Source: Odiellus spinosus (Eukaryota; Arthropoda; Arachnida; Opiliones; Phalangiidae). From it: 64,000 nt of DNA. Positions 22,397-32,824 of the stretch are shown in pieces. The position numbers and the translations under genes are program-made. Numbering within the stretch: the first letter of the stretch is position 1; the number at the start of each line of letters is the position of its first letter. Location: NCBI GenBank assembly GCA_963920705.1, contig OY987227.1, forward strand, positions 11,077,602 through 11,141,601, read 5' to 3'. The notes beneath the pieces are model-generated. The model worked only from the letters and a program-made list of their open reading frames with translations. It had not been told where the DNA came from and made no database searches.

Positions 22397-22782
22397 TTAA
22401 AGGGATAATGCAACCTAACAACAAGCCATTTTTTATCGATTCCCTATTGTTTAAATAGGCCTAATCCACTAGTGAAAAAATTTACGAACAAATAAACTTA
22501 CCCGGGAAATAGGCTTAGCGGGATTCATGGAGATCCTGATTTCCCCGCGTATAAGGTCTAACGACCAATCGTGGAGATCTCGCTTGAACGACGGGTCTTT
22601 ATTCATTGGTCGCTAGACCTTACACGGAGGCAATTCAGGATTTCTATGAACCCCGCAAAGCCTAGTTTTAAATTTATTTCTTGTTTAATATTTGTTTTGT
22701 AAACTTTTTATTGGTGGATTAGGCCTTTTTAAACGGTAAGGAATCCATAAAAATCAATTATAGAGTTGCATTCTGCCTTTAA
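22397..22782. mobile_element. Family A palindromic element, copy A2
   Basis: A 386-bp TTAA-bounded foldback: TTAAAGGGATAATGCAACC on the left, GTTGCATTCTGCCTTTAA on the right. The arms pair through AATAGGCTTAGCGGGATTCA (left) against GGGTTCATAGAAATCC-type sequence (right), and through GGTCTAACGACCAAT against ATTGGTCGCTAGACC near the centre. A copy of the same family as 8542-8964 and 55999-56425. Confidence 0.88.
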
Positions 22783-23084
22783 ATAGACCTTAAATGTTTA
22801 TAAGCAAATTATTTTATTCGTGCTTTTTAAGTAACATTTCCCACACAGTCTCTAACATCGCTTAATTATTACCCCAAAATTTTAAAACCCTCTTCTTCTA
22901 GTTATTATTGGATCCTAAATATTTTGGCTAATTATCGTTTATGCCGAATTTGGTATATTAAATCTATTCGTGAAGTAATATGTAACACAGCCGTAACTGA
23001 GGTGGAATAATACGTGATGTTAAATCTCATACCATATTAAAATATACTCTTAAAGCTATCTCGAACAGAAGTATACCAGTAAAA

Positions 23085-23530
23085 ATATTGACAATCATTT
23101 TTGGTACCATAAGTAAATTTAAACCGCTAAGTAGACAAATTTGAATGATGTCTATCGGGGGGCCCTTGATGTCCGATTCAGTATACAGAAACGCGGTATA
23201 TATTCTTGAATCATGTTCAGAATACCCTTCTCATAAGACGCGTTCACACTAGGCACTTTGAAACCGTTTTTAACAGTTTTAAAAAGGTCAAATGGCAAAA
23301 GTTAGATTTTAGATGTAGAGATCATGAGTCTTAAAATTGGAAGTTTTTTAGTTCAGAAATTAATTTGAACATTCAAAACGGTTTGGAAGTGTCAAGTGTG
23401 AATGTAGCTTTAGTATATAGCTCCTTAGGAAACAAACCAATTCTCTCTTCACGCGGTTTGTGAATCTTTAACCTCATGTACAAAAGAAATTTCTCTGGTG
23501 TTCGACGCGTTAGTTTCTTCTTTAACCGCC
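23085..23530 (+). mobile_element. Family L repeat, copy L1, interrupted by D1
   Basis: Shares CATAAGTAAATT, CAAGTAG/TAAGTAG, TGTCTAT.TCGGGG and CCTGAATGTCC-type blocks before D1, and CCT.AGGAAA..A..CTC..TTCACGCG after it, in order with copy L2 at 50262-50530. The left and right parts are separated here by the 177-bp D1 element, absent from L2. The family is undefined; no coding potential. Confidence 0.65.
23235..23411. mobile_element. Family D element, copy D1, inserted into L1
   Basis: 177-bp hairpin element with terminal inverted repeats: GCGTTCACACTAGGCACTTT on the left; AAGTGTCAAGTGTGAATGTA then GCTTTAG on the right. The flanks (…CTCATA and TATATAG…) allow a TA target-site duplication, as for Tc1/mariner-type MITEs, though at an A/T-rich site this is weak. 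The empty site is visible in L2 at about 50410-50420. Confidence 0.8.
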
Positions 23531-23543
23531 AGAGGCGCTGCTA
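23526..23543 (+). promoter_or_regulatory. CTCF-like motif
   Basis: CCGCCAGAGGCGCTGCTA resembles the CCNCCAGAGGGCGCTG form of the CTCF consensus with one G missing. It lies between D1 and D2. Confidence 0.3.
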
Positions 23544-23564
23544 AATATAAACCATCTTCGTCTT

Positions 23565-23750
23565 TAGCTACTTTCACACTAAACACTTAGCAACCGTTTT
23601 CAAACCGTTTCAATCGTTGAAATCTATTTTTCAAACCAAAATTACAATTTTTGACAAAAAAGCTCTAGGGTTGACCTTAATAATATCCATTTTTGACCTT
23701 TCCAGGATGATGAAAAACGGTTTCAAAGTTTCTAGTGTGAACGCAGCTTT
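23565..23750. mobile_element. Family D element, copy D2
   Basis: 186 bp with terminal inverted repeats of about 36 bases: AGCTACTTTCACACTAAACA on the left, GGTTTCAAAGTTTCTAGTGT then GAACGCAGCTTT on the right. It lies 150 bases from D1 and reads as a MITE; the open frame across it is fortuitous. Confidence 0.85.
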
Positions 23751-23827
23751 TGTCACGAACAAATTACAATTACGCTCCAAAGAAATGCCCATTTGGCTAC
23801 TTATAGAGGCTTAATTTACTTGTGTTT

Positions 23828-24043
23828 TTACGTATTTGGAAAATTGCCCTCGAGGCTTCGCTCGCGAGAACCTTCTTCTCCTCGGTAAGTTAAGTTAAGG
23901 GTCCGTGTCGGGGGCAATAACGGGTTATAATAATTCTCCATCTCCTTTAACACGGAGCGCGCGGTCTCCTTAGGCCTCATGAAAGGAGCCGACAATCTCC
24001 GAAGGTGCGAAATGGGCGGGGAAAACCCGCCAAATCTTGCCAT
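23828..24043 (-). CDS. Weak candidate small ORF with strong start context
   Basis: On the minus strand an ATG at 24041-24043 has an excellent start context (GCCGCACCATGGC) and opens 71 codons, starting MARFGGFSPPISHLRRL. The region is GC-richer than its surroundings. The composition of the first 50 residues is protein-like, but I recognise no family, no splice partner is evident, and the end of the frame runs into low-quality sequence. It could be a first exon, a small ORF or chance. Confidence 0.15.
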   Translation of the reverse strand: MARFGGFSPPISHLRRLSAPFMRPKETARSVLKEMENYYNPLLPPTRTLNLTYRGEEGSRERSLEGNFPNT

Positions 24044-24342
24044 GGTGCGGCTAGCTAACTTACAACGCCGCTGGCGGAAAAACTACCCCTAACGTAATGT
24101 CTATACTCCTTGTCAACGAATCTTCGATCTACTGAAGAAGGCTAGAATGGTCCTAGCGAATCTCTTATCGTAGTACAAGCCTTAAATCGCGAATTATCTT
24201 AAAGCAAGAAGGGGTTCGTGTAATCCTACAGCGTCAAAGAAGAGTCTATACTAAATCGTGATCGTTTTAACAAAGGGATGCCGACCATTTTTTTACGAAT
24301 ATATTCTGTTCTATACGTGAAGGGAAATCTACCGCGCCCCTT

Positions 24343-24475
24343 TTAAAGGGAGAATGCAACCCAATCTAAAGCAATCATTTTCAATTTTGTCAGAAAGTAG
24401 GCTTATCAAGGATCCATGGGGAGTTTAATTTTCCCTTAACGAGTCCACGGCCACCAAGCAAAAGAACCCGTCTCA
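24343..24475 (+). mobile_element. Family A element, partial copy A4
   Basis: Begins TTAAAGGGAGAATGCAACCC and continues with recognisable A blocks (AGTAGGCTTATCAAGGATCC, GGCCACCAAGCAAAAGAACC) but breaks off; no right end is present. Confidence 0.65.
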
Positions 24476-24530
24476 TAAACTTAGTTTAAAACATTTGACT
24501 ATCGCAATTAATGTATTAATTCATAAATGA

Positions 24531-24555
24531 TGTACTTTACAATCTGTAAAGTACA
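24531..24555. repeat. Perfect 11-bp inverted repeat, 3-base loop
   Basis: TGTACTTTACA - ATC - TGTAAAGTACA. It could be a palindromic protein-binding site or cruciform; unrelated to neighbouring elements. Confidence 0.8.
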
Positions 24556-24559
24556 CCCA

Positions 24560-25334
24560 CCATGATTGCTCTCCAAGCAAAGACAAAATATGTTAGTCCA
24601 TATGATACGATTGTCTTTGATTCGTCCAACTATACAGTGGTGAATTAACCCCATCGCGCGGAAGGACTAGAAAGCTTGGGTGTGTGTTCCAGGGATGTCT
24701 AGTCTTTGGTCAATGCAAGTCTGAAACTGCACCAATGGCGCCCATTTATCTTTTTCAAACGAAACCGTGAAAAATGTAGTCTGTAGAATGAATGAGATGA
24801 GAGGGAGGTAAAACGATTAGTGTTAGATTTTCTATTCACGTATTTTTGGGCAAAGGTTTGTCGCTATGTCTAATTTGCATACATACTTACCGTTGGTACG
24901 TGAAACGATTATATGGAAAAGTTTTATCGCTCTTCTTTTCTGTTATAATTATAATTGGATTTATACCACCCACATATCCAAATAGATATCATATCGGGTT
25001 GACAATAGTTGGCGCAATTATACCTTAATATTAAACTCCCTATAGAGTAAAGTAGTTCATCTTTTACCATCCAAAAGGGCTGGCGGAAGTTCCAAATGTA
25101 TTAGGTGTCCATTTTTTATATAATAACTCGGCGAACAAATTTAATCATTCGTACAAAATGGCAATAAAAATGTACGTAAAAAAATTTTAGCGTGCTAAAT
25201 TGAAAATTGCTCACGAATTTCGAGCGGTTTTCGCGTTAGGCTTAGCTAATCAATCTTGCGTGTTTAATATTTTATGTTATAATTACTTATTATAAATTAT
25301 ATGGATAATTTATTTTCAAATCTGTAATTAAATA
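24560..25334. other. Gene-free stretch
   Basis: No repeat family, exon or strong motif recognised. Confidence 0.3.
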
Positions 25335-25705
25335 TTAAAGTGAGGCTTTAACGGTTTTTTCATGAACTTCAAATTGAAATTGAGTACCATTTTCGGAGAG
25401 GTCGTTAAAAAACGATTCGAAATATATTTACATATGTCATAGAAAAAATTACCGCGACAGTAAAAAATACAAATTTTATAATCGCCATTTTCGTAATTTT
25501 TAAAATGAAAATTCCCCGCAATACTACGTCATCAATATCGTCGCGTGACCTATTGTATAGAGCCTACAATTGATTCTCGCGCGTTCTGGTACTAGTGATA
25601 AGGTTGCTTTTCGCGCCGTCTTTTTCGTGAAGGTACAAAATCAAGAAAGTTAACTACCTTTCGTATTAAAACTATCATTACGTTCCAGATACATCGGTAA
25701 AAACA
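25335..25705 (+). mobile_element. Family B element, copy B3
   Basis: Begins TTAAAGTGAGGCTTTAACGG. It has the blocks GAGTACCATTTTCGGAGAGG, AAAATTACCGCGACAGTAAA, TTTTATAATCGCCATTTTCG, TTCCCCGCAATACTACGTCA and GATTCTCGCGCGTTC. One of the best preserved left halves of the family; the right terminus is not clear and the end coordinate is approximate. Confidence 0.85.
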
Positions 25706-25819
25706 ATTGCCTATATATTTTAGATGTTTTAATTTTGAAAATTAGCCTTACAAGGCTTACCAACTTTGGCTTAAAAAATCCACGCGTCGACACTCTTTCT
25801 CGCCCCATAATATGGGCGC

Positions 25820-26440
25820 AGGCATTAGTCGGGAGGAGTTTCGAACAATAGGAAAAAAGGAATGTATTATAGTTTAAAGCAAATCCCAGGGAAAAATTGT
25901 TCATTTAATGGTGTTTTTAGGCTATATTGTCTTCCCTCCCAAGAGTGGCGCTTCCGATTTCACTATTTACACCGACAGCGGCCGCTAGGGTGTCTCGAAT
26001 CAGAATCTGCCGATACATTTAACCGGATCTTTCTGATAGTATTAAGCTACGGGGCGTTGTTTACTTTTACCAAGAATCCATTCAGGTTCCATAAGAATAT
26101 GGGAGGGCCGCGATTCAATAACCATCCTCCCAAACTTTGTAGCAAAAGTTCGTCTGCTTCGAATCGATTTTTCAAGTAAATCGCTCCTGACATTATTTTA
26201 TTAACCCGCGCCACTAACGACCTTGACATAATATTTTGGCTAATAAAAATGGAGCCGACCGAAAAAAGATCTAAGCGTACAAATGTTGCGAAAATTGCAG
26301 ACTAACTTTTGTTACAAAGTTTGGGAGGATGGTACCAGAGGCTAAAGCTATGCTCCCATAATCTTATGGAACCTGAATGGATTCTTGCTTTTATGGAATA
26401 AAGTGATAGACTTTTGGTCGACCCATTCGGAAAACTAATG
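25820..26440. mobile_element. Family E element, copy E2, split by a foldback insertion
   Basis: Shares with E1 the blocks CTATATTGTCTTC.CTCCCA, GCGGCCGCTAG.GTGTCTCG, AATCAGAATCTGCCG and GATAGTATTAAGCTAC then GGGGCGTTGTTTACTTTT. The remainder of the right arm (TTTTATGGAATAAAGTGATA) resumes at about 26389 after the inserted element G. The left arm is missing or decayed. The open frames across it are not genes. Confidence 0.75.
26071..26387. mobile_element. Family G foldback element nested in E2
   Basis: 317 bp with about 95-base inverted-repeat arms. The left arm starts CAAGAATCCATTCAGGTTCC and the right arm ends GGAACCTGAATGGATTCTTG, a perfect 20-base match. Further in, CCATCCTCCCAAACTTTGTA pairs with TACAAAGTTTGGGAGGATGG with one difference. 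It is flanked by CTTTTAC (26064-26070) and CTTTTAT (26388-26394), a probable 6-7 bp target-site duplication. It interrupts element E2. Confidence 0.92.
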
Positions 26441-26791
26441 TAATTTAAAATTTTGAAAGCATAGTTATTCTTTTAATATATTCAGACCCGTATTTAAACG
26501 GAATATTAATTTTACAATCACCTTTGATGTTTAATTGGGCTATCAATAAATTCGTAAAAAAAATTAATTGATAAAATTTACAATTTTGACTGAGCTAAAT
26601 TTCATTTCTACGTGATTGAAATAAAATATCATCTCGATTCACGCGTGAAAGTGAGATAGAAATATCAGTCGAATAGGTCACGCGAGTTAACTCCAAGGAA
26701 TAATTAAAAGTAATATAACACAAATTTAAAGTGTATGTGACACGATTGGTCAATTCGCAAATACCTGTAAAATTAAATGTCTGTACTTAAA
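26441..26791. other. AT-rich spacer without a gene
   Basis: Nothing recognised beyond short A/T-rich strings. Confidence 0.3.
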
Positions 26792-27245
26792 TTAAAGGGC
26801 AACTTGGAACTAAAAATGGAACAGGTATTGAATTTACTTTCGGAATCACCATGGCAAAAAACGTACGCTAGAATTTTTCGGAATTATTAGACATGGTTTT
26901 GGTGTTTAAATTAATTTCTGAAGTTTGGGAAAATTTGAAAAAAAGTAAATTCGAACCACTGTACTATTTCAGCCTTCAACAGTGCTTGTCCAAACAATGG
27001 CCAAGGCCTTATGCGTCAAACACCGGCCTAATCTTTTAATGTTAAGGCATTACAAGCGCTGTTGAAGGCTGAAATAATATGATTGGCCTGAATTTACATT
27101 CACTTTTATAGAAATTTTACGAAACTTTAGAAATTAATTAAATTAAAAGCGTGTCTAAAAATTACGAAAAAATCTCGAATACCTATGGTGATTCCGGAAA
27201 TAAATTCAAAAGCTGTTCCATTCTTAGCTCCAAGTTTCCCTTTAA
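26792..27245. mobile_element. Family C palindromic element, copy C1
   Basis: 454-bp TTAA-bounded foldback. TTAAAGGGCAACTTGGAACT at the left mirrors AGCTCCAAGTTTCCCTTTAA at the right. Internally GGTATTGAATTTACTTTCGG faces CCGGAAATAAATTC, and ACTATTTCAGCCTTCAACAG faces CTGTTGAAGGCTGAAATAAT. No coding potential. Shorter copy at 42091-42353, fragment at 31043-31092. Confidence 0.9.
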
Positions 27246-28148
27246 TTCAGTACAATCGTAAAGATTTAAATATTTAACACTTGGTCATTTTTTGGAAATT
27301 TTGTTATATTTCCTTTAAAATGTTTTTTATTAATTATATTACTAAAAATTATAAATTTCAACAATATCAAGGCGTATTAAATATTAAATTTAATTACTAA
27401 CGATGTAGGTTTTGTATTAGTCCTATATGAAGTATTATGATAATATATTCTTGAAATTCTAGTTTAAGTATGTCAGTAAGATTTTTCGAGATAACACTCA
27501 ATTACTGCAATTAGTTTCGGCCTGGATTTCGTACTTAATCTAGACTTCATAATTTAATTTAAACGAAAATTAATCAAGTTTATTGTAACTTAACTTCATC
27601 GAGGAATTAATCAAATCCTACTTAGAAACAACCTATTTTTTATTTTTATTTTTTTTTTTTTCATTTTTATCTTGAATATAATTAAATTTCAACAATTTAA
27701 TAGAATGTGTTGGAATTTAATAACTAAATGAAGGAAAAACAATTAAAAAAAATATATTTCGAACTTTCGCGACTGATAATTAACCAGTTATTTCAAAAGA
27801 CACAAAACACAGAAATGCAAAATTTAATTAGTTTCAAATTTGAGTTAATCAAGATAATTTTTTATTAGTCTCTTTTAATTATATATAATATTAATAATTT
27901 CACAATATGATAATTACTTATGATAATTTATTAGTAATACTTCTTTAAATATAAGTTGTATTGGGACTAAATTACAGGCTAGGTCGGTAAGTTACTAATT
28001 TACATAATATTCGTGACTTTTAAATTACAGAGAATATATATATATATAAATAATCTATAAACGAAAACCAAAGCCATAATTCTCCTTGAGGTATAGATAT
28101 CGGTTGAAATATATTAAAAAAAAAACTTTTGCGGTCTTTTTTTTTGGT

Positions 28149-28162
28149 GGGGGGGGGGGGGG
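28149..28162 (+). repeat. Poly(G) run, G14
   Basis: Uninterrupted G14 following TTTGGT. G-quadruplex or slippage-prone; a C14 run lies at 31445-31458. Confidence 0.9.
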
Positions 28163-29512
28163 TCTCGATTAGACTTAGTTGTACTTACACTAACATCTGG
28201 CTTGTTAAATAGGAGGGTTTAACCTTATGCGATAGATGTCTTAATTTCGACTATATGGTCACTTAGAGTTTTCTATTATAGTTCGTTTCAAAATTAAATT
28301 CAGTAAAAGAAATATTCATGGTGGAAAGGGAAGTATAGGAAAATAATTTTTTAAAGCGATGATAACACCTGATTTTTAGACACTTTTTATCCATTTTAGC
28401 CTATGTATTTGACCGCCTTTAAAGTGATTACGTAACTGAGATCGTATTTAGCATTGTGAAAGGCTGTAAGCAGTTACGAAATCGCGTAATCTGTGTACAG
28501 ATTTTACTAAAGTTGTCAAGGATTAAGAATTAAAGAGTACACTTTTCCAATGATTTTTTTTTTTTTTTTATTAAATAATCAGGGATTGTAACTAACATGC
28601 ATTATTAATTATATATAACGTTAGATTTTGAACCACCGTTTAGAATTAGCTGAATAATGAATGACAAATGGAATATGTTGAATTTTTCAGTATCTTTGAG
28701 GTTTCTTGGAAAGATATTCGTGCAATGAATGTGTCACTATCACTTTAAATTTGTAGTTGAATTCACATGGTGAGATGGACTATACTTTTAGTTTTATTCA
28801 TCTCACTATTAAATTTCAGTAGTGTTATACACTTTAAATAAAGATATTTCGATTATTATGGACACGTTTAAACTTAAATTACCCTATAAATAATATTGGA
28901 AACTAAATTTGAGATGGAGTCTATTCACGTACCTAATCGTATTATACAGTCATGTCCGTGAGAAAAAATGGAATAGAGATAAAGGCAAGAAATGTGTATC
29001 TATAAGCGTATACGATTACCTTTATAATCTCTGTATCCCTTACCTTATAGTTCATTCGGTTATGAGAACTAAATTAACTCTTATGGGAGGGTTGATAAGG
29101 TGATTTTTCTTTAACTTTCATATATTCATGACTAATTCGGTTTGTGGTAACCCAATGAATGAATAGAATGATTTAAATACTTTAGGTTGAATGTTCACGT
29201 AAACAGCCTTTGACTTCGTTAAACGATACCATTCGAATAAATAGGGGTTTAGGCCTAAACTTCAAAAAGCAAAACGCCGAAACGTCTGGATGGCGCGAGT
29301 ATCGGGCTATAGCTAAAGAAGGGGGCGATATTTCTATAACCCACAATTAACGTCCATCGATTCTCGTCTTGGAGGTTCTTGGAGGGCCATTTTCTCTTAT
29401 ACGAGAAACCCAACTGACAGGCGTAAAAGAAGAAGAGAAAAAATCCCATTTACTTTGGCCCATTATATATTAGTTAAAAATGGCAGTAATTTCTTTCTCC
29501 GTTTTGCGCCAG

Positions 29513-29535
29513 TCTTCGTGAATTGTTCACGAAGA
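29513..29535. repeat. Short perfect hairpin
   Basis: TCTTCGTGAA - TTG - TTCACGAAGA, extendable by three more G:C pairs (GCC/GGC at 29508-29510 and 29538-29540) across one wobble pair and a mismatch. Function unknown. Confidence 0.7.
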
Positions 29536-30082
29536 TGGGCTGAATGAAATAGAATATTCGTCTGTATATAAAGTGTGGATTATTAGTCCGAAGTTCCGAA
29601 AGCTAAATTGAATATTTTTACATTAAATACCCTCGTTTTCTGTCCATAAATTGAAGGCGTATACTTTACAAGTAGGCTTATCATTCTTGATTAATAAAAA
29701 GACCAAATAAAACGCTAAATAAATCGTAGACACATTCAAACACCGCTTCACGTGAATGTACAAAGATATAGCATTTGAAAAATCTTAAGCATTGTAGAAA
29801 GTATCTTTAAGTCGTTTGTTTGAATATGCACAATTTTTCTTGCGCGTAAAGATGCGCAGGAAAAAGATTTTCCGGCTAATTTACAGTCTAAATTATTTTT
29901 ATTCTTTACAAAAGGCTCTGTAAAATATAACAGAAAAACACAAATTTTTCAAAGAGTAAAAGGTTATTTACTCGAACTTGTATTATTACTGTTACCGAAC
30001 TTAATTTAAATATTAGCTAACAAAATTACTTTTAATTCATTGTTTACAAATATATTTTCATGTGGTCACGTTTATGTCCGTG

Positions 30083-30138
30083 TAAGAAACTAAAAAATAT
30101 TCAAGAACTATATTTCTTGAATATTTTTCAGTTTCTTA
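30083..30138 (+). ncRNA. Near-perfect 25-bp hairpin
   Basis: TAAGAAACTAAAAAATATTC plus AAGAA pairs with TTCTTGAATATTTTTCAGTT plus TCTTA at 24 of 25 positions over a 6-base loop. A weaker stem extends outward (ACGTTTATGTCCGTG against TACCCACATATATG), for a total of about 80 bases. It could be a microRNA precursor with an unusually tight loop, or a young inverted-repeat footprint. Confidence 0.3.
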
Positions 30139-30144
30139 TACCCA

Positions 30145-31042
30145 CATATATGTGCAAAAGAATGTTAAAATTCAAACCTTGATGTGTATGAATTTTTGTT
30201 TCAAACGTGTTGGCAGCACTCGCAATGATACGTTACCAGTTATTATTTCTATAGACTTGAATATAGAGGGAGCCAAGCTTTGTTCGTGCTAGTAACGATA
30301 GTTGAAGTAACTATAATTTATCCCAGCTATCTTTACTTTCCCTTAACGTGTCTTTATTCGTTTTTATTCGGTGTACAAAGCCGACAATCAAGATCTCTAA
30401 AACACCCCGCTTATTTGGATGGTATATAGGCGCTGGCTGCGTGCTTTGGTATCTATAATTCGTCTTGTATGTCATTATAAGACAAATTTGTTTTTTTTGG
30501 CGTGGGAATGGCGTCGGCCTCGTCCGATGGGTAATTGATTTGTCAAATGATTCGAAAGAAATATAGGCCTAATTAGTACGCTTTTAGTCTCAATTTAAAG
30601 AAAGCTATCACTCGGGCTATCGTGATATACAAAGAGGCGGCGGAGGGTAAAAAAAAAGAAGGATCGAGGCAGAATTCACGTTCTTGCCCTTTGCCATTAT
30701 GGGGCTAATCACTCATTTATTTGGCATATATCTTGTTGGTCCGCTTTTCTGAACGTTTACACGCTAAGTTATAGCTGTTCTCTATCTACGAGAGACTTAA
30801 GTCGTACACGTAAAAGGGGTTCATCTCAGTATTTACTGATGTTTCCCTTTGATTCGAACTATTTGAAGATAATCAATTCAAACTATAATTTCGTATAAAT
30901 TTTATTAATTAAGAATTGGTTTAATTATTTTTGCGACTTCATTGTCATTCATGAATTATTTAACACTACGGGTTTTTTCAATCTTTATTTTCTGTGCAAT
31001 CAGACCTTAGGCGTCCATCGCCGAAATATTATTTTAATGATA
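30145..31042. other. Gene-free stretch
   Basis: No repeats or exons recognised. A CpG-richer spot at about 30400-30560 has no splice-bounded frame. Confidence 0.3.
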
Positions 31043-31092
31043 AGACATTATTAAGCGCTGTTGAAGGCTGAAATAATATGATTGGCTATTTT
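31043..31092 (+). mobile_element. Family C element fragment (C3)
   Basis: ATTAAGCGCTGTTGAAGGCT then GAAATAATATGATTGGC matches the central right part of C1 (about 27050-27085) closely; the termini are absent. Confidence 0.8.
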
Positions 31093-31289
31093 AAGTGTTC
31101 AACAATGAACCAAGGCTGTTTATTTTAGAATATTTAGTTTAGGTAATTAACTGGTTGGTGTAGTTTTTTAATTTATTATATAATTATCTAGATACTTCTG
31201 TCTGTTCGTAAGGGGAAGCCTGAAATGCACACTTATTCTAAATAAAGTGAAACTGCCCGTGTTTTCTTCCATTCTTAAATAAAATTTGT

Positions 31290-31497
31290 AATTGAGACAT
31301 AAAGATCAGGATCAATATTTTTTTGAGGAAAGGGATAGGGGCACCTCCTACGGAGCCCAGGGGATCAAAATGACCGACTCATATTTCTCCAGACTCTTCA
31401 TCGTCTCACCTGTCCCTGATAAGGCCTCCCGGGGATTGCCGAAACCCCCCCCCCCCCCAACAACCGAAGGGGTCATTCCTAAAACCCTGTAGGTTTT
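31290..31497. other. GC-rich island of unknown nature with a C14 run
   Basis: About 200 bases near 50% G+C in very AT-rich surroundings, ending with a C14 tract (31445-31458). The + frame is open for 66 codons (EERDRGTSYGAQGIKMTDSY and onward) but is interrupted by the homopolymer and has no convincing splice sites. It may be a fragment of an unrelated retroelement or foreign insertion. Confidence 0.35.
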
Positions 31498-31643
31498 CAT
31501 ACCTCGATACCAACCATAATATCATTGCCAATTTACCACATGCGCAGAGGTTATAAAATACGATGATGAGAAACATACTTATATGTCGTTAATATTATAG
31601 TTATAGAGCTTCTTAAGGAATCTAAACTTTCGATTACTTATTT

Positions 31644-31665
31644 TCAGGTTGCATTTTCCCTTTAA
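31644..31665 (-). mobile_element. Family A terminal repeat, isolated
   Basis: CAGGTTGCATTTTCCCTTTAA matches the right terminus of family A, followed by A-rich DNA; no partner end is seen nearby. Confidence 0.5.
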
Positions 31666-31669
31666 AAAA

Positions 31670-32305
31670 AGGTGTCAAATGTTTAATGAATAGGATTATG
31701 GAATTTTAGCTAAAGCTTTAATCCATAGATGGCTGGACCTACTAAAAAAATGGCTGCAGCTTCATTTTAACCTAGCTACCAAAACCGGAAACTTATGGTT
31801 TTGTAGAGATGACCCCTTTGTACGAGTTGTAGCATTGCGCGCATAACTGGGGAAAAAAAATCTGATGTGTAGGGTGTGGGGGAATCTTTTTAAACTCCTC
31901 CTCTGTTATTTGGACCTGATTGATTATATCTGCAAAACTTGGCCACGTATAAAGAGCATGAGGAAGTATTACCTGGCTTAAGAGTATAGAGCTAAGGTAG
32001 AGAATTCAGTAAAGTTCTATAGGGACACTGCATTACCATCTGGCAAAAGAATAAACGTAAGAGATATGAAAAAATAGCCTTTATAGCTTGGTATATGATG
32101 AAAAATGAAATCGGCTCTTATTTCTAGAGATTGTCCATAGAGTATGGTTTATTGGAGTTAAAACTTTCCTCGTGTGGGTATTTATTATCCGCGAGGAAAT
32201 GTTGAATAGAGTAAATTCAATGGTATATAAAACTAACTGAATTTATCCTCCTTGCCTCCTTTATCATTTCATTAAATTTTTTTTCATGCACGTATCGTAG
32301 TCTAA
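31670..32305. other. Gene-free stretch
   Basis: No exon or repeat family recognised. Confidence 0.3.
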
Positions 32306-32309
32306 CCAT

Positions 32310-32600
32310 GATTCTAAGTTGAACAAAGTGTTAAAGCTTCGAATTTGGACTTTCCCGGCTAGTTTGTCGTCAATTTTATATCCCCAGACGTTTTTCTGAA
32401 GTTTAAAACAGATTTTTAAATTCCCAGACTTTTCCTTCAGTTTGGAGTCCAATTGTTATATCATATCCCAGACGTTTTGAGGTCAATTGTTATATCCTAA
32501 AGGGTTTTCCTGTAGTTAGAGTCCACATTTTATATCCCCAGATGTTTTAAGTTTTGAGGTCCATTTTTATATTCCCGGACGTTTGCGGATTCCATCATAC
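32310..32600 (+). repeat. Degenerate minisatellite, unit about 40 bp
   Basis: Blocks of the type TATATCCCCAGACGTTTT followed by C..GAAGTTT and GAGTCCAATTGTTA recur near 32377, 32419, 32461, 32495, 32532 and 32572, with an earlier diverged unit from about 32330. Short reading frames across it are repeats, not genes. Confidence 0.75.
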
Positions 32601-32777
32601 TCCTTGAGAATTTTCTAGAAGTTCAGGGTATATGAAAATTATATTTAATTTTCATGAAAATAATAGGGTTTATAAAAGAAAATGGACTTGAAGTCAAAAC
32701 TTCAGGCTAAAGTTAGGATTTATAAAAACATTCTCTTCTCTAACACTGTTTTCATTCTCACTTCTTCGATGGACAAG

Positions 32778-32824
32778 TACCATATAGCCTTGTGTATGTT
32801 GAAACCATATAGCCTTCGTGTAGG
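32778..32824 (+). repeat. Short tandem duplication
   Basis: ACCATATAGCCTT(G/C)(G)TGTA is present twice in a row at about 24-base spacing. Confidence 0.75.

Larger units (their letters stand above)
27246..30080. other. Long gene-free AT-rich stretch
   Basis: Contains a (TA)n tract near 28033, a G14 run at 28149-28162, T-rich runs near 27645 and 28556, and an interrupted inverted repeat at 28429-28490 (GATTACGTAACTG against CAGTTACG then an 8-base insert and CGTAATC). No exon is supported. Confidence 0.4.

Noticed and set aside
23617..23814. 65-codon + strand frame
   Set aside because: Starts inside family D copy D2 and uses its terminal repeat as codons.
25862..26229. Overlapping frames of 105 (+) and 60 (-) codons
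   Set aside because: Located in element E2 and the nested foldback G; not conserved in the E1 copy.
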